The notes below the pieces were generated by a model, which did not search any database, was not told where the DNA came from, and was given only the letters and a program-made list of their open reading frames with translations. 64,000 bases of DNA. It comes from Hyphomicrobiales bacterium. GTDB taxonomy: Bacteria; Pseudomonadota; Alphaproteobacteria; Rhizobiales; Methylopilaceae. Made by a program: the position numbers and the translations under genes. The stretch covers positions 114,501 through 178,500 of the forward strand of contig JALHQA010000004.1 of NCBI GenBank assembly GCA_022842205.1. Reading direction: 5' to 3'. Below are positions 26,460 through 34,921 of the stretch, one piece after another (position 1 is the stretch's first letter; every line of letters begins with the position of its first letter).

Positions 26460-27863
26460 GTGATCGACATCAATATCGCCCAGTTCCTCTATCTCGCGGC
26501 TGGCATTCTCTTCATCCTCGCGCTGCGCGGCCTGTCGCATCCGACGACCTCGCGCCGGGGCAATTTCTTCGGCATGGCCGGCATGGGCATCGCGATCGTC
26601 ACGACGCTCGTGATCTCGCCGCCATCCGATGCGTTCGGCTGGCTGCTCGTTGTCGGCGGTCTCGCCATCGGCGGCGTCGTCGGCGCGGTGATCGCCAAGC
26701 GCATTGCCATGACCGACATGCCGCAGCTCGTCGCGGCCTTCCACTCGCTGGTCGGTCTCGCGGCCGTGCTCGTGGCGGCCGGCGCGCTGTACGCACCGGA
26801 AGCCTTCGGCATCGGCGCGGTCGGTGAGATCTCCGGCGCGAGCCTCGTCGAAATGTCGCTCGGCGTCGCCATCGGCGCCATGACCTTCACCGGTTCGATC
26901 ATCGCGTTCCTGAAGCTCGCGGCCATGATGTCGGGCGCCCCGATCATCCTGCCGGCGCGCCATCTTCTGAACATCGCGCTCGCCGGCGCGCTTGTCGTGC
27001 TGATCGGCGTGTTCGTCGCGACCGAGAGCCACGCGATCTTCTGGGTCATCACGGTTCTGGCGCTGGTGCTCGGCATCACGCTCATCATCCCGATCGGCGG
27101 CGCGGACATGCCCGTCGTCGTGTCGATGCTGAACTCCTATTCGGGCTGGGCCGCGGCCGGCATCGGCTTCACGCTCGGCAATCTAGCGCTCATCATCACC
27201 GGCGCGCTGGTCGGCTCGTCGGGTGCGATCCTCAGCTACATCATGTGCAAGGGCATGAACCGGAGCTTCTTCTCCGTCATCCTCGGCGGCTTCGGCGGCG
27301 AGGTCGCGGCGGCCGGCGGACATGTCGAGACGCGCCCTGTGAAGCAGGGCTCGGCGGACGACGCGGCCTTCATCATGAAGAACGCCGAGAAGGTCATCAT
27401 CGTGCCCGGCTACGGCATGGCGGTCGCGCAGGCGCAGCACGCCACGCGCGAAATGGCCGACCTTCTGAAGAAGAACGGCGTCGAGGTGAAATACGCCATT
27501 CATCCGGTGGCGGGCCGCATGCCCGGCCACATGAACGTGCTGCTCGCCGAGGCGAACGTTCCCTATGATGAAGTGTTCGAGCTTGAGGACATCAACGCCG
27601 AATTCTCGCAGGCCGACGTTGCCTTCGTCATCGGCGCCAACGACGTGACGAACCCGGTCGCCAAGACCGATCCGAAATCGTCGATCTACGGCATGCCGAT
27701 CCTCGACGTCGAAAAGGCGAAGACGGTTCTGTTCATCAAGCGCGGCATGGGCTCCGGCTATGCCGGCGTCGAGAACGAACTCTTCTTCCGCCCGAACACG
27801 ATGATGCTGTTCGGCGACGCCAAGAAGATGACGGATTCGATCGTCAAGGGCCTGGCTGACTGA
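26460..27863 (+). CDS. pntB: NAD(P) transhydrogenase beta subunit
   Basis: This 467-residue inner-membrane protein couples proton entry to hydride transfer from NADH to NADP+. About nine N-terminal membrane helices (residues 3-265) are followed by the NADP-binding domain III (about 285-467) with IVPGYGMAVAQAQHA and FVIGANDVTNPVA. The start codon is GTG at 26460. It closes the four-gene unit subunit IV-pntA-pntAB-pntB and is followed by a strong terminator. Confidence 0.95.
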   Translation: MIDINIAQFLYLAAGILFILALRGLSHPTTSRRGNFFGMAGMGIAIVTTLVISPPSDAFGWLLVVGGLAIGGVVGAVIAKRIAMTDMPQLVAAFHSLVGLAAVLVAAGALYAPEAFGIGAVGEISGASLVEMSLGVAIGAMTFTGSIIAFLKLAAMMSGAPIILPARHLLNIALAGALVVLIGVFVATESHAIFWVITVLALVLGITLIIPIGGADMPVVVSMLNSYSGWAAAGIGFTLGNLALIITGALVGSSGAILSYIMCKGMNRSFFSVILGGFGGEVAAAGGHVETRPVKQGSADDAAFIMKNAEKVIIVPGYGMAVAQAQHATREMADLLKKNGVEVKYAIHPVAGRMPGHMNVLLAEANVPYDEVFELEDINAEFSQADVAFVIGANDVTNPVAKTDPKSSIYGMPILDVEKAKTVLFIKRGMGSGYAGVENELFFRPNTMMLFGDAKKMTDSIVKGLAD

Positions 27864-27884
27864 CGATCGTCCTTACGGACAATG

Positions 27885-27916
27885 AAAAGGGGCGCCCGCG
27901 AGGCGCCCTTTTTTGC
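27885..27916 (+). terminator. Rho-independent terminator after pntB
   Basis: A GC-rich stem (GGGCGCC ... GGCGCCC) ends in six T residues, 20 bp after the pntB stop. Confidence 0.85.
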
Positions 27917-27979
27917 TTTTGCCGTCCTTGCCCGGCTACGGCCCGCGAGCTAGCCTATGGCGGCTGAGAGAAGCGATTG

Positions 27980-28687
27980 ATGCGGCTATTCAAGAAACGA
28001 TCACCCTCGAACCGCACGGCTGCGGTGGCTGCGGCTGTGCAGCAGGCCGCCGGCGACGCGCGATTCGTTGTTGCGGAGGAGTCCACGGTTCGCACCGCCC
28101 GCTACGAGCGCGATGGCCAACCGGATTTCGAAACATACAGACGCATTCAGAACGAAGGCAACCGGCTGAAAATCGGCTTCGTCTATGCCAAGAAGCGGAT
28201 GATTGCGACAATTGCCTCTCACGCTCGCAAGCATCTGGAAGTGAAAAGCATTCTATGCCACGGCACGCGCAACGGGGCGGAGCTCAGGTGGTTTGGCGAG
28301 GAGTTTCCCGAAGCCGAAATCCTGGGTACCGACATCGCGGAAAGCGCAACGCAGTTCCCCAACACGATCCAGTGGGATTTCCATGATTTCCGCGATGATT
28401 GGCGGGACCGCTGGAATGTCATCTATTCGAATTCATGGGATCACGCGATGGAACCGGAGCGTGCTTTCAAGGCATGGGCTGACAGCCTTGCTCCCGGCGG
28501 GATCCTTTATCTGGAACATGGCCGGGCTCACGATGTGGGCGGAACGGATGGTCTCGATCTGTTCGGAGCCACGCGGGAAGCGCTGGTGGAGATCGTAAGA
28601 AAATCGACAGGTCTTGTTCCGCTCGGGTCTATCGGCAAGCTTCACCGCACGCGCCGGACACTGCCGTTCCGGAAGAGCGCAGAATAG
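27980..28687 (+). CDS. Class I SAM-dependent methyltransferase-like protein
   Basis: This 235-residue protein has a Rossmann methyltransferase core. A poorly conserved motif I region is in VKSILCHGTRNGAEL, motif II is EILGTDIAESATQFP with the acidic residue at the strand end, and the LAPGGILYLEH segment is typical of motif V/VI. The glycine motif is degenerate (CHGTRNGAE), so the protein may bind another ligand. The ATG at 27980 is preferred over the in-frame TTG one codon upstream. The gene has its own terminator. The substrate is unknown. Confidence 0.72.
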   Translation: MRLFKKRSPSNRTAAVAAAVQQAAGDARFVVAEESTVRTARYERDGQPDFETYRRIQNEGNRLKIGFVYAKKRMIATIASHARKHLEVKSILCHGTRNGAELRWFGEEFPEAEILGTDIAESATQFPNTIQWDFHDFRDDWRDRWNVIYSNSWDHAMEPERAFKAWADSLAPGGILYLEHGRAHDVGGTDGLDLFGATREALVEIVRKSTGLVPLGSIGKLHRTRRTLPFRKSAE

Positions 28688-28709
28688 AGGCGCGTTTCGA
28701 GCAAGGATG

Positions 28710-28737
28710 AAAGGGCGTCGCGAGGCGCCCTTTTTTG
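28710..28737 (+). terminator. Rho-independent terminator after the methyltransferase
   Basis: A stem with GGGCG and CGCCC arms is followed by six T residues. Its core resembles the pntB terminator. The convergent LysR gene ends 6 bp beyond it. Confidence 0.75.
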
Positions 28738-28742
28738 TTTGC

Positions 28743-29636
28743 CTACGCGGCCTGCGCGAAGGATCGCACGAAACGGATGAGGCGCAGGGCGGCGGGGTTT
28801 GTGCAGGGCTCGCGCCAGACGAGATGCAGTTCGACGATCCGCGCCCGGTCGATCTCGATGTCGCGCAGCACGACGCCGTCCATACGCAGATTGGCCGTGG
28901 CCTGCGGCACGAGCGATACACCGAGCCCCGCGCGCACAAGGCCAAGAATCGAGTGCATCTGGCTCATATACTGGACGTAGTTCGGAACGACGCCCGCGAT
29001 CGCAAAGATCGACACCACGAGATCGTAAAAATAGCGCGACTCGTAGGGCGAATAGCCGACGAAGTTTTCGCGGTCGAGGTCGGCGAGTTCCACCTTGTCC
29101 GCTGTTGCCAGCCGGTGGCCCGAGGGCGCCGCCAGCAGCAAAGGCTCGCGAACGACGCAGACCGAGCCGAATTCGCGCCGGTTGAACGGCGACCGCAGCA
29201 GTCCGATGTCGATGCGGCCGGAAGAGAGGGCCTCGATCTGGTCCGCCGACACCATTTCCTTGAGCACCAGGTCGATCTCCGGCGCTTCCTCGCGAAAGCC
29301 GGTGATCAGGCGCGGCAGGAACTCGTAACCCGACGCCGCGGTGAAGCCGAGATTGATGGTGCCAGCCTCTCCGAGCGCGGACCGGCGGGCGGCCAGCGCC
29401 GCGCTTTCCGCGAGGCGGAGCAGGCTGCGTGCTTCAGGCAGAAAATTGGCGCCGGCCGGGGAGAGGCGAACGACACGGCTTGTGCGTTCCAGAAGCTGGA
29501 CGTCGAGGGCGTGTTCCAGCAGCTGGATCTGGCGGCTGAGCGGCGGCTGCGTGAGATTGAGACGCGCGGCGGCCCGTCCGAAATGCAATTCTTCGGCGAC
29601 GGCGACGAAACAGCGGAGCTGGCTAAGTTCGAACAT
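28743..29636 (-). CDS. LysR-family transcriptional regulator
   Basis: This 297-residue protein starts MFELSQLRCFVAVAEELHFG, a classic LysR winged helix-turn-helix (residues 1-60, with AARLNLTQPPLSRQIQLLE). The type-2 periplasmic-binding-like effector domain follows (about 90-290). The longer frame from 29660 would add eight residues before the usual N-terminus. It is divergent from the Bug/tripartite transporter operon with a 148-bp shared region. It is therefore the likely regulator of that operon, responding to the substrate or a catabolite. Confidence 0.92.
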   Translation of the reverse strand: MFELSQLRCFVAVAEELHFGRAAARLNLTQPPLSRQIQLLEHALDVQLLERTSRVVRLSPAGANFLPEARSLLRLAESAALAARRSALGEAGTINLGFTAASGYEFLPRLITGFREEAPEIDLVLKEMVSADQIEALSSGRIDIGLLRSPFNRREFGSVCVVREPLLLAAPSGHRLATADKVELADLDRENFVGYSPYESRYFYDLVVSIFAIAGVVPNYVQYMSQMHSILGLVRAGLGVSLVPQATANLRMDGVVLRDIEIDRARIVELHLVWREPCTNPAALRLIRFVRSFAQAA

Positions 29637-29784
29637 TGATCCAGAATTTGTATTAATCAATGCTCAAACTAATAAGTTGGCGCATAGAATGTCCAGTAGC
29701 TTGCATGGCAGACCTGTGCCCATGGCGGGTCGGGAGATGCTGCACGGCGAATGCTGGCGGCTTTGTTCGGGAGGAAAGACCCAG
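29637..29784. promoter_or_regulatory. Divergent promoter region of the LysR gene and the transporter operon
   Basis: This 148-bp gap starts with an AT-rich stretch (about 29645-29680) containing TTAATCAATGCTCAAACTAA, where LysR T-N11-A type sites would be expected. A GAGGAAAG ribosome-binding site lies just before the Bug start. I cannot place the regulator's operator precisely. Confidence 0.45.
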
Positions 29785-30765
29785 ATGACATCACGCCTTT
29801 TCAAGGCAGCCCTTGCTGCTGCCGCGCTGTCGGTCGTTGGCGCTCCGTTTGGCGCCGCCGCGCAGGAATTCACCAAGACCGTCCGCATCGTCGTGCCGTT
29901 CGCACCGGGCGGCACGTCCGACACGCTGGCCCGCCTGATCGGACCGAAGCTGTCGGAAGCCATCGGCCAGACGGTCGTTGTCGAAAACAAGCCCGGCGCC
30001 GCCGGCAATATCGGCGCCGACGCGGTCGCCAAGTCGGAAGGTGACGGCCACACGCTCCTGCTGATGGACGTCGGATCGCTGGCGACGGCGCCGAGCCTGT
30101 TCCCCGATCTCACCTTCGACGTACAGAAGGATCTCGCGCCGGTCGGCATGGTGATGTTCGGGCCCTATGTGCTGGCGGTAAATCCCAGCGTCCCGGCCAA
30201 GACGCCAAAGGAACTGGCGGATTACGCCAAGGCAAATCCCGGCAAGCTCGCGGTCGCGACCTCGGGCGTTGGCGCCATGAACCACATCACGTCGGTACAG
30301 GTCGCGAAAGGCCTCGGCATCGAATGGAAGACGGTGCCCTACAAGGGCGGTTCGGCCGCCAACAAGGCGGTGATCTCCGGCGAGAGCCAGGTCATCATCA
30401 ACGGCTCGACGGCAACGCTGCCCTTCGTGACCTCCGGACAGATGACCGGTATCGCGGTGACAGGCGACGAGCGCATCGCGGCCGCCAAGGACCTTCCGAC
30501 CTTCAAGGAATCGGGACTTGCCGCCGACAGCGCCGGCACCTGGCAGGGCATACTGGCTTCAGGCAAGACGTCTCCCGAAATGATCAAGCGCCTCAACGAA
30601 GAGCTGCAGAAGATCCTCGCGATGCCGGACGTGCAGGCGAAGATCGCCGAGCAGGGCGGCAGCGTGCGGCCGGGTTCCGCGGACGACTTCAAGACCTGGC
30701 TGTCGACCAATATCGACACCTACGGCAAGATCATCCAGGAAGCCGGCATCAAGGTCGGCGGCTAA
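29785..30765 (+). CDS. Bug-family tripartite tricarboxylate transporter substrate-binding protein
   Basis: This 326-residue periplasmic protein has a signal peptide (residues 1-26, ending FGAAAQE). The Bug family features follow: VRIVVPFAPGGTSDTLARL, the VVENKPGAAGNIGAD loop and VPYKGGSAANKAVISGE. Bug proteins capture organic acids such as citrate, tricarballylate or aromatic acids with a Venus-flytrap domain. The partner membrane genes tctB and tctA follow at once, so this is a complete transporter. Substrate identity cannot be read from the sequence. The frame is open upstream into the LysR gene, but the signal peptide fixes the start. Confidence 0.92.
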   Translation: MTSRLFKAALAAAALSVVGAPFGAAAQEFTKTVRIVVPFAPGGTSDTLARLIGPKLSEAIGQTVVVENKPGAAGNIGADAVAKSEGDGHTLLLMDVGSLATAPSLFPDLTFDVQKDLAPVGMVMFGPYVLAVNPSVPAKTPKELADYAKANPGKLAVATSGVGAMNHITSVQVAKGLGIEWKTVPYKGGSAANKAVISGESQVIINGSTATLPFVTSGQMTGIAVTGDERIAAAKDLPTFKESGLAADSAGTWQGILASGKTSPEMIKRLNEELQKILAMPDVQAKIAEQGGSVRPGSADDFKTWLSTNIDTYGKIIQEAGIKVGG

Positions 30766-30771
30766 CGCGAC

Positions 30772-31236
30772 ATGCCGAAGCTCAGGATCGATCTGCAGGA
30801 CACGCTGTTTGGCATTTTCCTGATTCTCGTGGCGGGCTTTGCCATGTTCGCCACGCGGAATCTGAATGTCGGTACGGCGTCCAATATGGGGCCGGGCTAC
30901 ATGCCGCTGGCCGTCTCGCTGATCATCCTGGGCTTCGGGCTCTTCCTGACCGGACGCGGACTTCTGGCCGGGCAGGAAGAAGGGATCGAAGGCGTACAGC
31001 TGCGGCCGATTCTTGCGATCCTTGCGGCCGTCAGCGTCTTCGCGCTGCTCGCGGAGCGGGCCGGCCTCGTGGCCGCCTCGCTGGCGACGATCATCATCGC
31101 CGGCCTTGGCGGACCTCAGAACAGGATCGTCGAAAGCATCATCTTCGCCAGCGTCATGACGGCGTGCGCGGTGCTGCTGTTCGTGCGCGTGCTCGCACTC
31201 CCGGTACCGATCTGGCCCCCGATCCTGGGGTGGTGA
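30772..31236 (+). CDS. tctB: TctB-family small membrane subunit
   Basis: This 154-residue protein has four predicted membrane helices and the GTASNMGPGYMPLAVSLIILGFG segment typical of TctB (core shown: GPGYMP). It is the small membrane subunit of the tripartite tricarboxylate transporter. It sits between the Bug gene and tctA with 6- and 4-bp gaps. Confidence 0.88.
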   Translation: MPKLRIDLQDTLFGIFLILVAGFAMFATRNLNVGTASNMGPGYMPLAVSLIILGFGLFLTGRGLLAGQEEGIEGVQLRPILAILAAVSVFALLAERAGLVAASLATIIIAGLGGPQNRIVESIIFASVMTACAVLLFVRVLALPVPIWPPILGW

Positions 31237-31240
31237 GGCA

Positions 31241-32746
31241 ATGGAACTTTTCGATCAGCTGATCCTTGGACTGTCCACGGCGGTCCAGCCCGACAACCTG
31301 ATGTTCTGCCTGATCGGCGTGCTGATCGGCACGGCGATCGGCGTGCTGCCGGGCATTGGGCCGATCCCGACCGTGGCGCTGCTGCTGCCGTTCACCTACG
31401 GGCTCGATCCGGCCTCCGCGATGATCATGCTCGCCGGCATCTTCTACGGCGCGCAATATGGCGGATCGACCACGGCCATTCTCGTCAACGTGCCGGGCGA
31501 GACCTCGTCCGTCGTTACATGTCTCGACGGCCACCAGATGGCAAAGCAGGGAAGGGCAGGGCCGGCGCTCGCGATCGCCGCGATCTCCTCCTTCTTTGCC
31601 GGAACCGTGGCAACCGTCGTTATCGTGCTGCTGGCGTTGCCGCTCGCCGCGCTTGCCCTGAGATTCACCGCGGTCGAATATTTCAGCCTTCTGGTGCTCG
31701 GCCTGATCGCGGCCGTGATCCTCGCGCACGGCTCGGTCGTCAAATCGCTGGCGATGGTGCTGCTCGGCCTGCTGATCGGCTTCATCGGTATCGACGTCAA
31801 TTCGGGCATATCCCGCATGACATTCGGCATTCCGGAGCTCGGCGACGGCCTCGATTTCGTGCCGGTGGCGATGGGTCTGTTCGGTCTGGCGGAAATCATC
31901 GCCAATCTCGAGCGTCCGCCGGCGCAGCGCGTCGTCAGCCAGAACATCCGCGACCTCATTCCGTCCAGAGCCGATCTCAAGGCGGCATTCCCGGCGATGG
32001 TGCGCGGCACCGCGATCGGCTCGTTCCTTGGCGTGCTGCCCGGTGGCGGCGCGGCGCTGCCGCCGTTCACCGCCTATGCGCTGGAAAAGAAGGTGGCGAA
32101 AGATCCCAGCCGCTTCGGCAAAGGCGCCATCGAAGGCCTGGCGGGTCCCGAGGCGGCGAACAATGCCGGCGCGCAGACGAGTTTCATTCCGCTGCTGACG
32201 CTCGGCATTCCGGCCAACGCGCTGATGGCCCTGATGATCGGCGCGCTGATGATGCAGGGCATCCAGCCCGGTCCGCAGGTGATGACCGAGCAGCCGGTTC
32301 TCGTCTGGGGCCTCATCGCGTCGATGTGGGTCGGCAACCTGATGCTGCTCGTCATCAACCTGCCGCTGGTCGGCATCTGGGTGTCGATGCTGAAGATTCC
32401 CTACCGGCTTCTGTTTCCGGCAATCGTCCTGTTCTGCTGCATCGGTACATACGGCATCGCCAACAGCATCTTCAATGTCTGGGTGATGCTGATCTGCGCC
32501 GTCATCGGCTACTTCTTCATCAAGGTGAAGGCCGAGCCCGCGCCGCTTCTGCTCGGCCTCGTGCTCGGCCCGCAGCTCGAGGAAAACTTCCGCCGCGCGA
32601 TGCTGCTGTCCGACGGCGATCTCTCCGTTTTCGTGACGCATCCGATCAGCGCGGTGCTGCTCGGCATCGTCACCATCCTTCTCCTTGCAATGTTGTCGCC
32701 GGCGCTTCTCAAGAAGCGCAAGGAAGCGCTGGCCGACGAAAACTGA
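31241..32746 (+). CDS. tctA: TctA-family large membrane subunit
   Basis: This 501-residue protein has about twelve membrane helices. The family motifs GVLPGIGPIPTVALLLP near residue 35 and GVLPGGGAALPPFTAYALE near residue 265 are both present. TctA is the sodium- or proton-coupled channel subunit that imports the substrate delivered by the Bug protein. It ends 13 bp before the aldolase gene. Confidence 0.93.
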   Translation: MELFDQLILGLSTAVQPDNLMFCLIGVLIGTAIGVLPGIGPIPTVALLLPFTYGLDPASAMIMLAGIFYGAQYGGSTTAILVNVPGETSSVVTCLDGHQMAKQGRAGPALAIAAISSFFAGTVATVVIVLLALPLAALALRFTAVEYFSLLVLGLIAAVILAHGSVVKSLAMVLLGLLIGFIGIDVNSGISRMTFGIPELGDGLDFVPVAMGLFGLAEIIANLERPPAQRVVSQNIRDLIPSRADLKAAFPAMVRGTAIGSFLGVLPGGGAALPPFTAYALEKKVAKDPSRFGKGAIEGLAGPEAANNAGAQTSFIPLLTLGIPANALMALMIGALMMQGIQPGPQVMTEQPVLVWGLIASMWVGNLMLLVINLPLVGIWVSMLKIPYRLLFPAIVLFCCIGTYGIANSIFNVWVMLICAVIGYFFIKVKAEPAPLLLGLVLGPQLEENFRRAMLLSDGDLSVFVTHPISAVLLGIVTILLLAMLSPALLKKRKEALADEN

Positions 32747-32759
32747 AAGGACTTGTGCC

Positions 32760-33533
32760 GTGGACCTTCCCGTCAATCACTTCAAGCAGGCTATCTATGA
32801 CGGCCGCCAGCAGCTCGGCCTGTGGAGCAGCCTGGCCAGCAACATCACGACGGAAGTGCTCGCCGGCGCCGGTTTCGACTGGCTGCTGCTCGACGCCGAG
32901 CACGCGCCGAACGATGTCCGCGCCGTGATCGGCCAGTTGCAGGCGGTGATGGAATATCCCTACACGCAACCGATCGTCCGTATTCCGTTCAACGACAAGA
33001 TCGAGATCAAGCGCTATCTCGATATCGGCGTGCAGAGCTTCCTTGTGCCGATGGTCGAGACGGCGGAGGAGGCGGCCGCGGCGGTGGCCGCGACGCGTTT
33101 TCCGCCCGACGGCATTCGCGGCTTTGCCGGCGTGTCGCGCTCCTCGCGCTTCGGCCGCATTCCCGGCTATCACAAGAAGGCGCACGAGCAGATCTGCATT
33201 CTCGTGCAGGTCGAGAGCATGCGCGGCATCGAGAATATCGAGAAGATCGCGAAAGTGCCCGGTATTGACGGCGTGTTCATCGGCCCCGGCGATTTGTCGG
33301 CGGATATGGGCCATCTCGGCGATCAGGGACAGAAGGACGTCGTCGACCTGATTCTGGCGTCGATGAAGCGCATCATCGCCGCCGGCAACCGCCCGGGAAT
33401 TCTCACCGGCGACGAGACGCTGGCGCGGCGCTATATGGCGGCCGGATGCGTCTTTACGGCGGTGGGGCTCGATACGGCGGTTCTGGCGCGCGGCGCAGAG
33501 GCGCTGGCGAAGAAATACCGCGAGCCGGCGTGA
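32760..33533 (+). CDS. HpcH/HpaI-type 2-oxo-3-hydroxy acid aldolase
   Basis: This 257-residue protein belongs to the class II pyruvate aldolases (HpaI/GarL). Visible motifs are WLLLDAEHAPND with the metal-activating residues, QPIVRIPFND with the catalytic-site Arg, LVPMVETAEEA and GVFIGPGDLSADMG. Such enzymes split 4-hydroxy-2-oxo acids to pyruvate and an aldehyde. The GTG at 32760 is chosen because it yields the standard N-terminus and follows an AAAGGA stretch. Being last in the transporter operon, it probably degrades the imported acid. Confidence 0.9.
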   Translation: MDLPVNHFKQAIYDGRQQLGLWSSLASNITTEVLAGAGFDWLLLDAEHAPNDVRAVIGQLQAVMEYPYTQPIVRIPFNDKIEIKRYLDIGVQSFLVPMVETAEEAAAAVAATRFPPDGIRGFAGVSRSSRFGRIPGYHKKAHEQICILVQVESMRGIENIEKIAKVPGIDGVFIGPGDLSADMGHLGDQGQKDVVDLILASMKRIIAAGNRPGILTGDETLARRYMAAGCVFTAVGLDTAVLARGAEALAKKYREPA

Positions 33534-33539
33534 GTTTTC

Positions 33540-33563
33540 CCTCTCCCGCTTGCGGGAGAGGGG
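33540..33563. repeat. Short palindrome of the CCTCTCCCG family
   Basis: CCCTCTCCCGC and GCGGGAGAGG form a near-perfect palindrome between two convergent genes. The same arms bound the 141-bp element at 38606-38746. The T-run lies before the hairpin on the plus strand, so it is not a standard plus-strand terminator. Confidence 0.6.
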
Positions 33564-33569
33564 ACGAAC

Positions 33570-34433
33570 TCAGTTCGTCAGGCTGTAGTGCTGGCCCATC
33601 TTGCCGCCGGTGCGGTTGAAGGCCTGGCGGGCGGCATCGTTCTTCGGCGCGACCTGGACGGCGCGGGCATAGGACGCCTTGGCGCGCTCGGTGTCGTTCA
33701 TGGCCTCATAGGCCTGGCCGCGGCCCATCCAGCCTTCGACCGAGTTCGGCGCGCTGGCGAGCGCGGTGTTGAAGTCGTCGAGCGCGGATTTCGGATCGTT
33801 GAGGGCGATGTAGCTGATGCCGCGTGCGATGCGCGGCGGCGTGGCATTGGCGTCGGCGGTGATGGCGCGGTTGAAGTCCTGCACGGCTGCCGCGTGCTGG
33901 CCCTGCGCCTGATGGACAAGGCCGCGATTGTGATAGGCCTCGGCATTGTGACGGTCGATCTCGACGGCGCGATTGTAGTCGTTCAGCGCGAAATCATACT
34001 GGCGCGCCTGACGGTAGAGATTGCCGCGGCCGACATAGGCCGGGACGTAGTTCGGATTGGTGTTGATGGCCCGCTCGTAGTCGGCGAGCGCCGGCTGCGG
34101 CTGGCCCATATTGGCGAGCGCGAGCGCGCGATTGGCATAGGCTTTCGACATATTGGGATCGAGCCGGATGGCGGTGTCGAAATCGACGATGGCTTCCTTG
34201 TACTGGCCGGCGCGGGCCAGCGCGGAGCCGCGGGTGTTGTAGGCTTCGGCATCGTTCGGGTTGCGCGCGACCACCTCGGACAGCGAGGCGACGTTCACTT
34301 CGGCGGAGGCAACGGCCTGCGGATCGAGCTTCGGCCCGGACGTCGTCACGCTTTCGCATCCGGCGAGCGCAAGCGCGCAACTCGCGGCGAGCAGGCTTCT
34401 CTTGAGGCTAAGAGAGGTGATCGCGAAAGACAT
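33570..34433 (-). CDS. Tetratricopeptide-repeat lipoprotein
   Basis: This 287-residue protein has a lipoprotein signal: a hydrophobic stretch ending LALAGC, with Cys as the likely lipidated residue near position 26. Some seven TPR units follow, each with the A..NRA/GRG..Y pattern, covering residues 45-270. It resembles the NlpI-like TPR lipoproteins of Rhizobiales and probably scaffolds envelope proteins. The start at 34433 is preferred; the frame continues to 34502 but would bury the lipobox. Confidence 0.85.
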   Translation of the reverse strand: MSFAITSLSLKRSLLAASCALALAGCESVTTSGPKLDPQAVASAEVNVASLSEVVARNPNDAEAYNTRGSALARAGQYKEAIVDFDTAIRLDPNMSKAYANRALALANMGQPQPALADYERAINTNPNYVPAYVGRGNLYRQARQYDFALNDYNRAVEIDRHNAEAYHNRGLVHQAQGQHAAAVQDFNRAITADANATPPRIARGISYIALNDPKSALDDFNTALASAPNSVEGWMGRGQAYEAMNDTERAKASYARAVQVAPKNDAARQAFNRTGGKMGQHYSLTN

Positions 34434-34494
34434 GGGCCAGAAATCCCCCGGACGTTTCATCTGCGGCCTGAATGCGGCGACAGTGGGACCCCTA

Positions 34495-34536
34495 AAATAC
34501 AAAAGCGCCCCCGGAGTCTAATCCGCGGGCGCTTAC
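34495..34536 (-). terminator. Rho-independent terminator after rpsU
   Basis: On the minus strand AAGCGCCC and GGGCGCTT arms pair around a 16-base loop and are followed by TTTTGTATTTT, 30 bp after the rpsU stop. Confidence 0.75.
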
Positions 34537-34564
34537 CAGAAGCTTGCGCGAGGACGCCGCGCGG

Positions 34565-34795
34565 TCAGCGCGCAGCGGGCTTCTTCATCGGGATCAGGCC
34601 TTCGCGCTGGGCGCGCTTGCGCGCCAGCTTGCGGGCGCGGCGAACCGCTTCCGCCTTCTCGCGGGCCTTCTTCTCCGACGGCTTCTCGTAATGACCCCGA
34701 AGCTTCATCTCGCGGAAGATGCCTTCACGCTGCATCTTCTTCTTGAGGGCCTTCAGAGCCTGATCGACATTGTTGTCGCGAACGAGAACCTGCAC
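34565..34795 (-). CDS. rpsU: 30S ribosomal protein S21
   Basis: This 76-residue, strongly basic protein begins (M)[19 protein letters not shown] and continues [18 protein letters not shown], matching alphaproteobacterial S21. The start is the GTG at 34795. The frame is open to 34861, but the extra residues are not part of S21. It has its own terminator. Confidence 0.94.
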   Translation of the reverse strand: MQVLVRDNNVDQALKALKKKMQREGIFREMKLRGHYEKPSEKKAREKAEAVRRARKLARKRAQREGLIPMKKPAAR

Positions 34796-34921
34796 GGGCA
34801 GCACATCCTTAAGTGTTGAATTGCGGACAGGCAGCCGTTCGGGACCCTGGGACCCACGCAAACGCTGCTCATTGGGGGCTGGCTATACCGGACGAGTCGC
34901 GATTTGTCTACCGCGAAGAGG

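Noticed and set aside
29341-29784. An N-terminal extension of the Bug protein by about 148 residues
   Set aside because: It overlaps the LysR gene on the other strand and would bury the signal peptide. The start at 29785 has a good ribosome-binding site.
33534-33569. The CCTCTCCCG palindrome as a terminator for the aldolase operon
   Set aside because: The T-run precedes the hairpin on the plus strand and no T-run follows on either strand. It fits the repeat family better.
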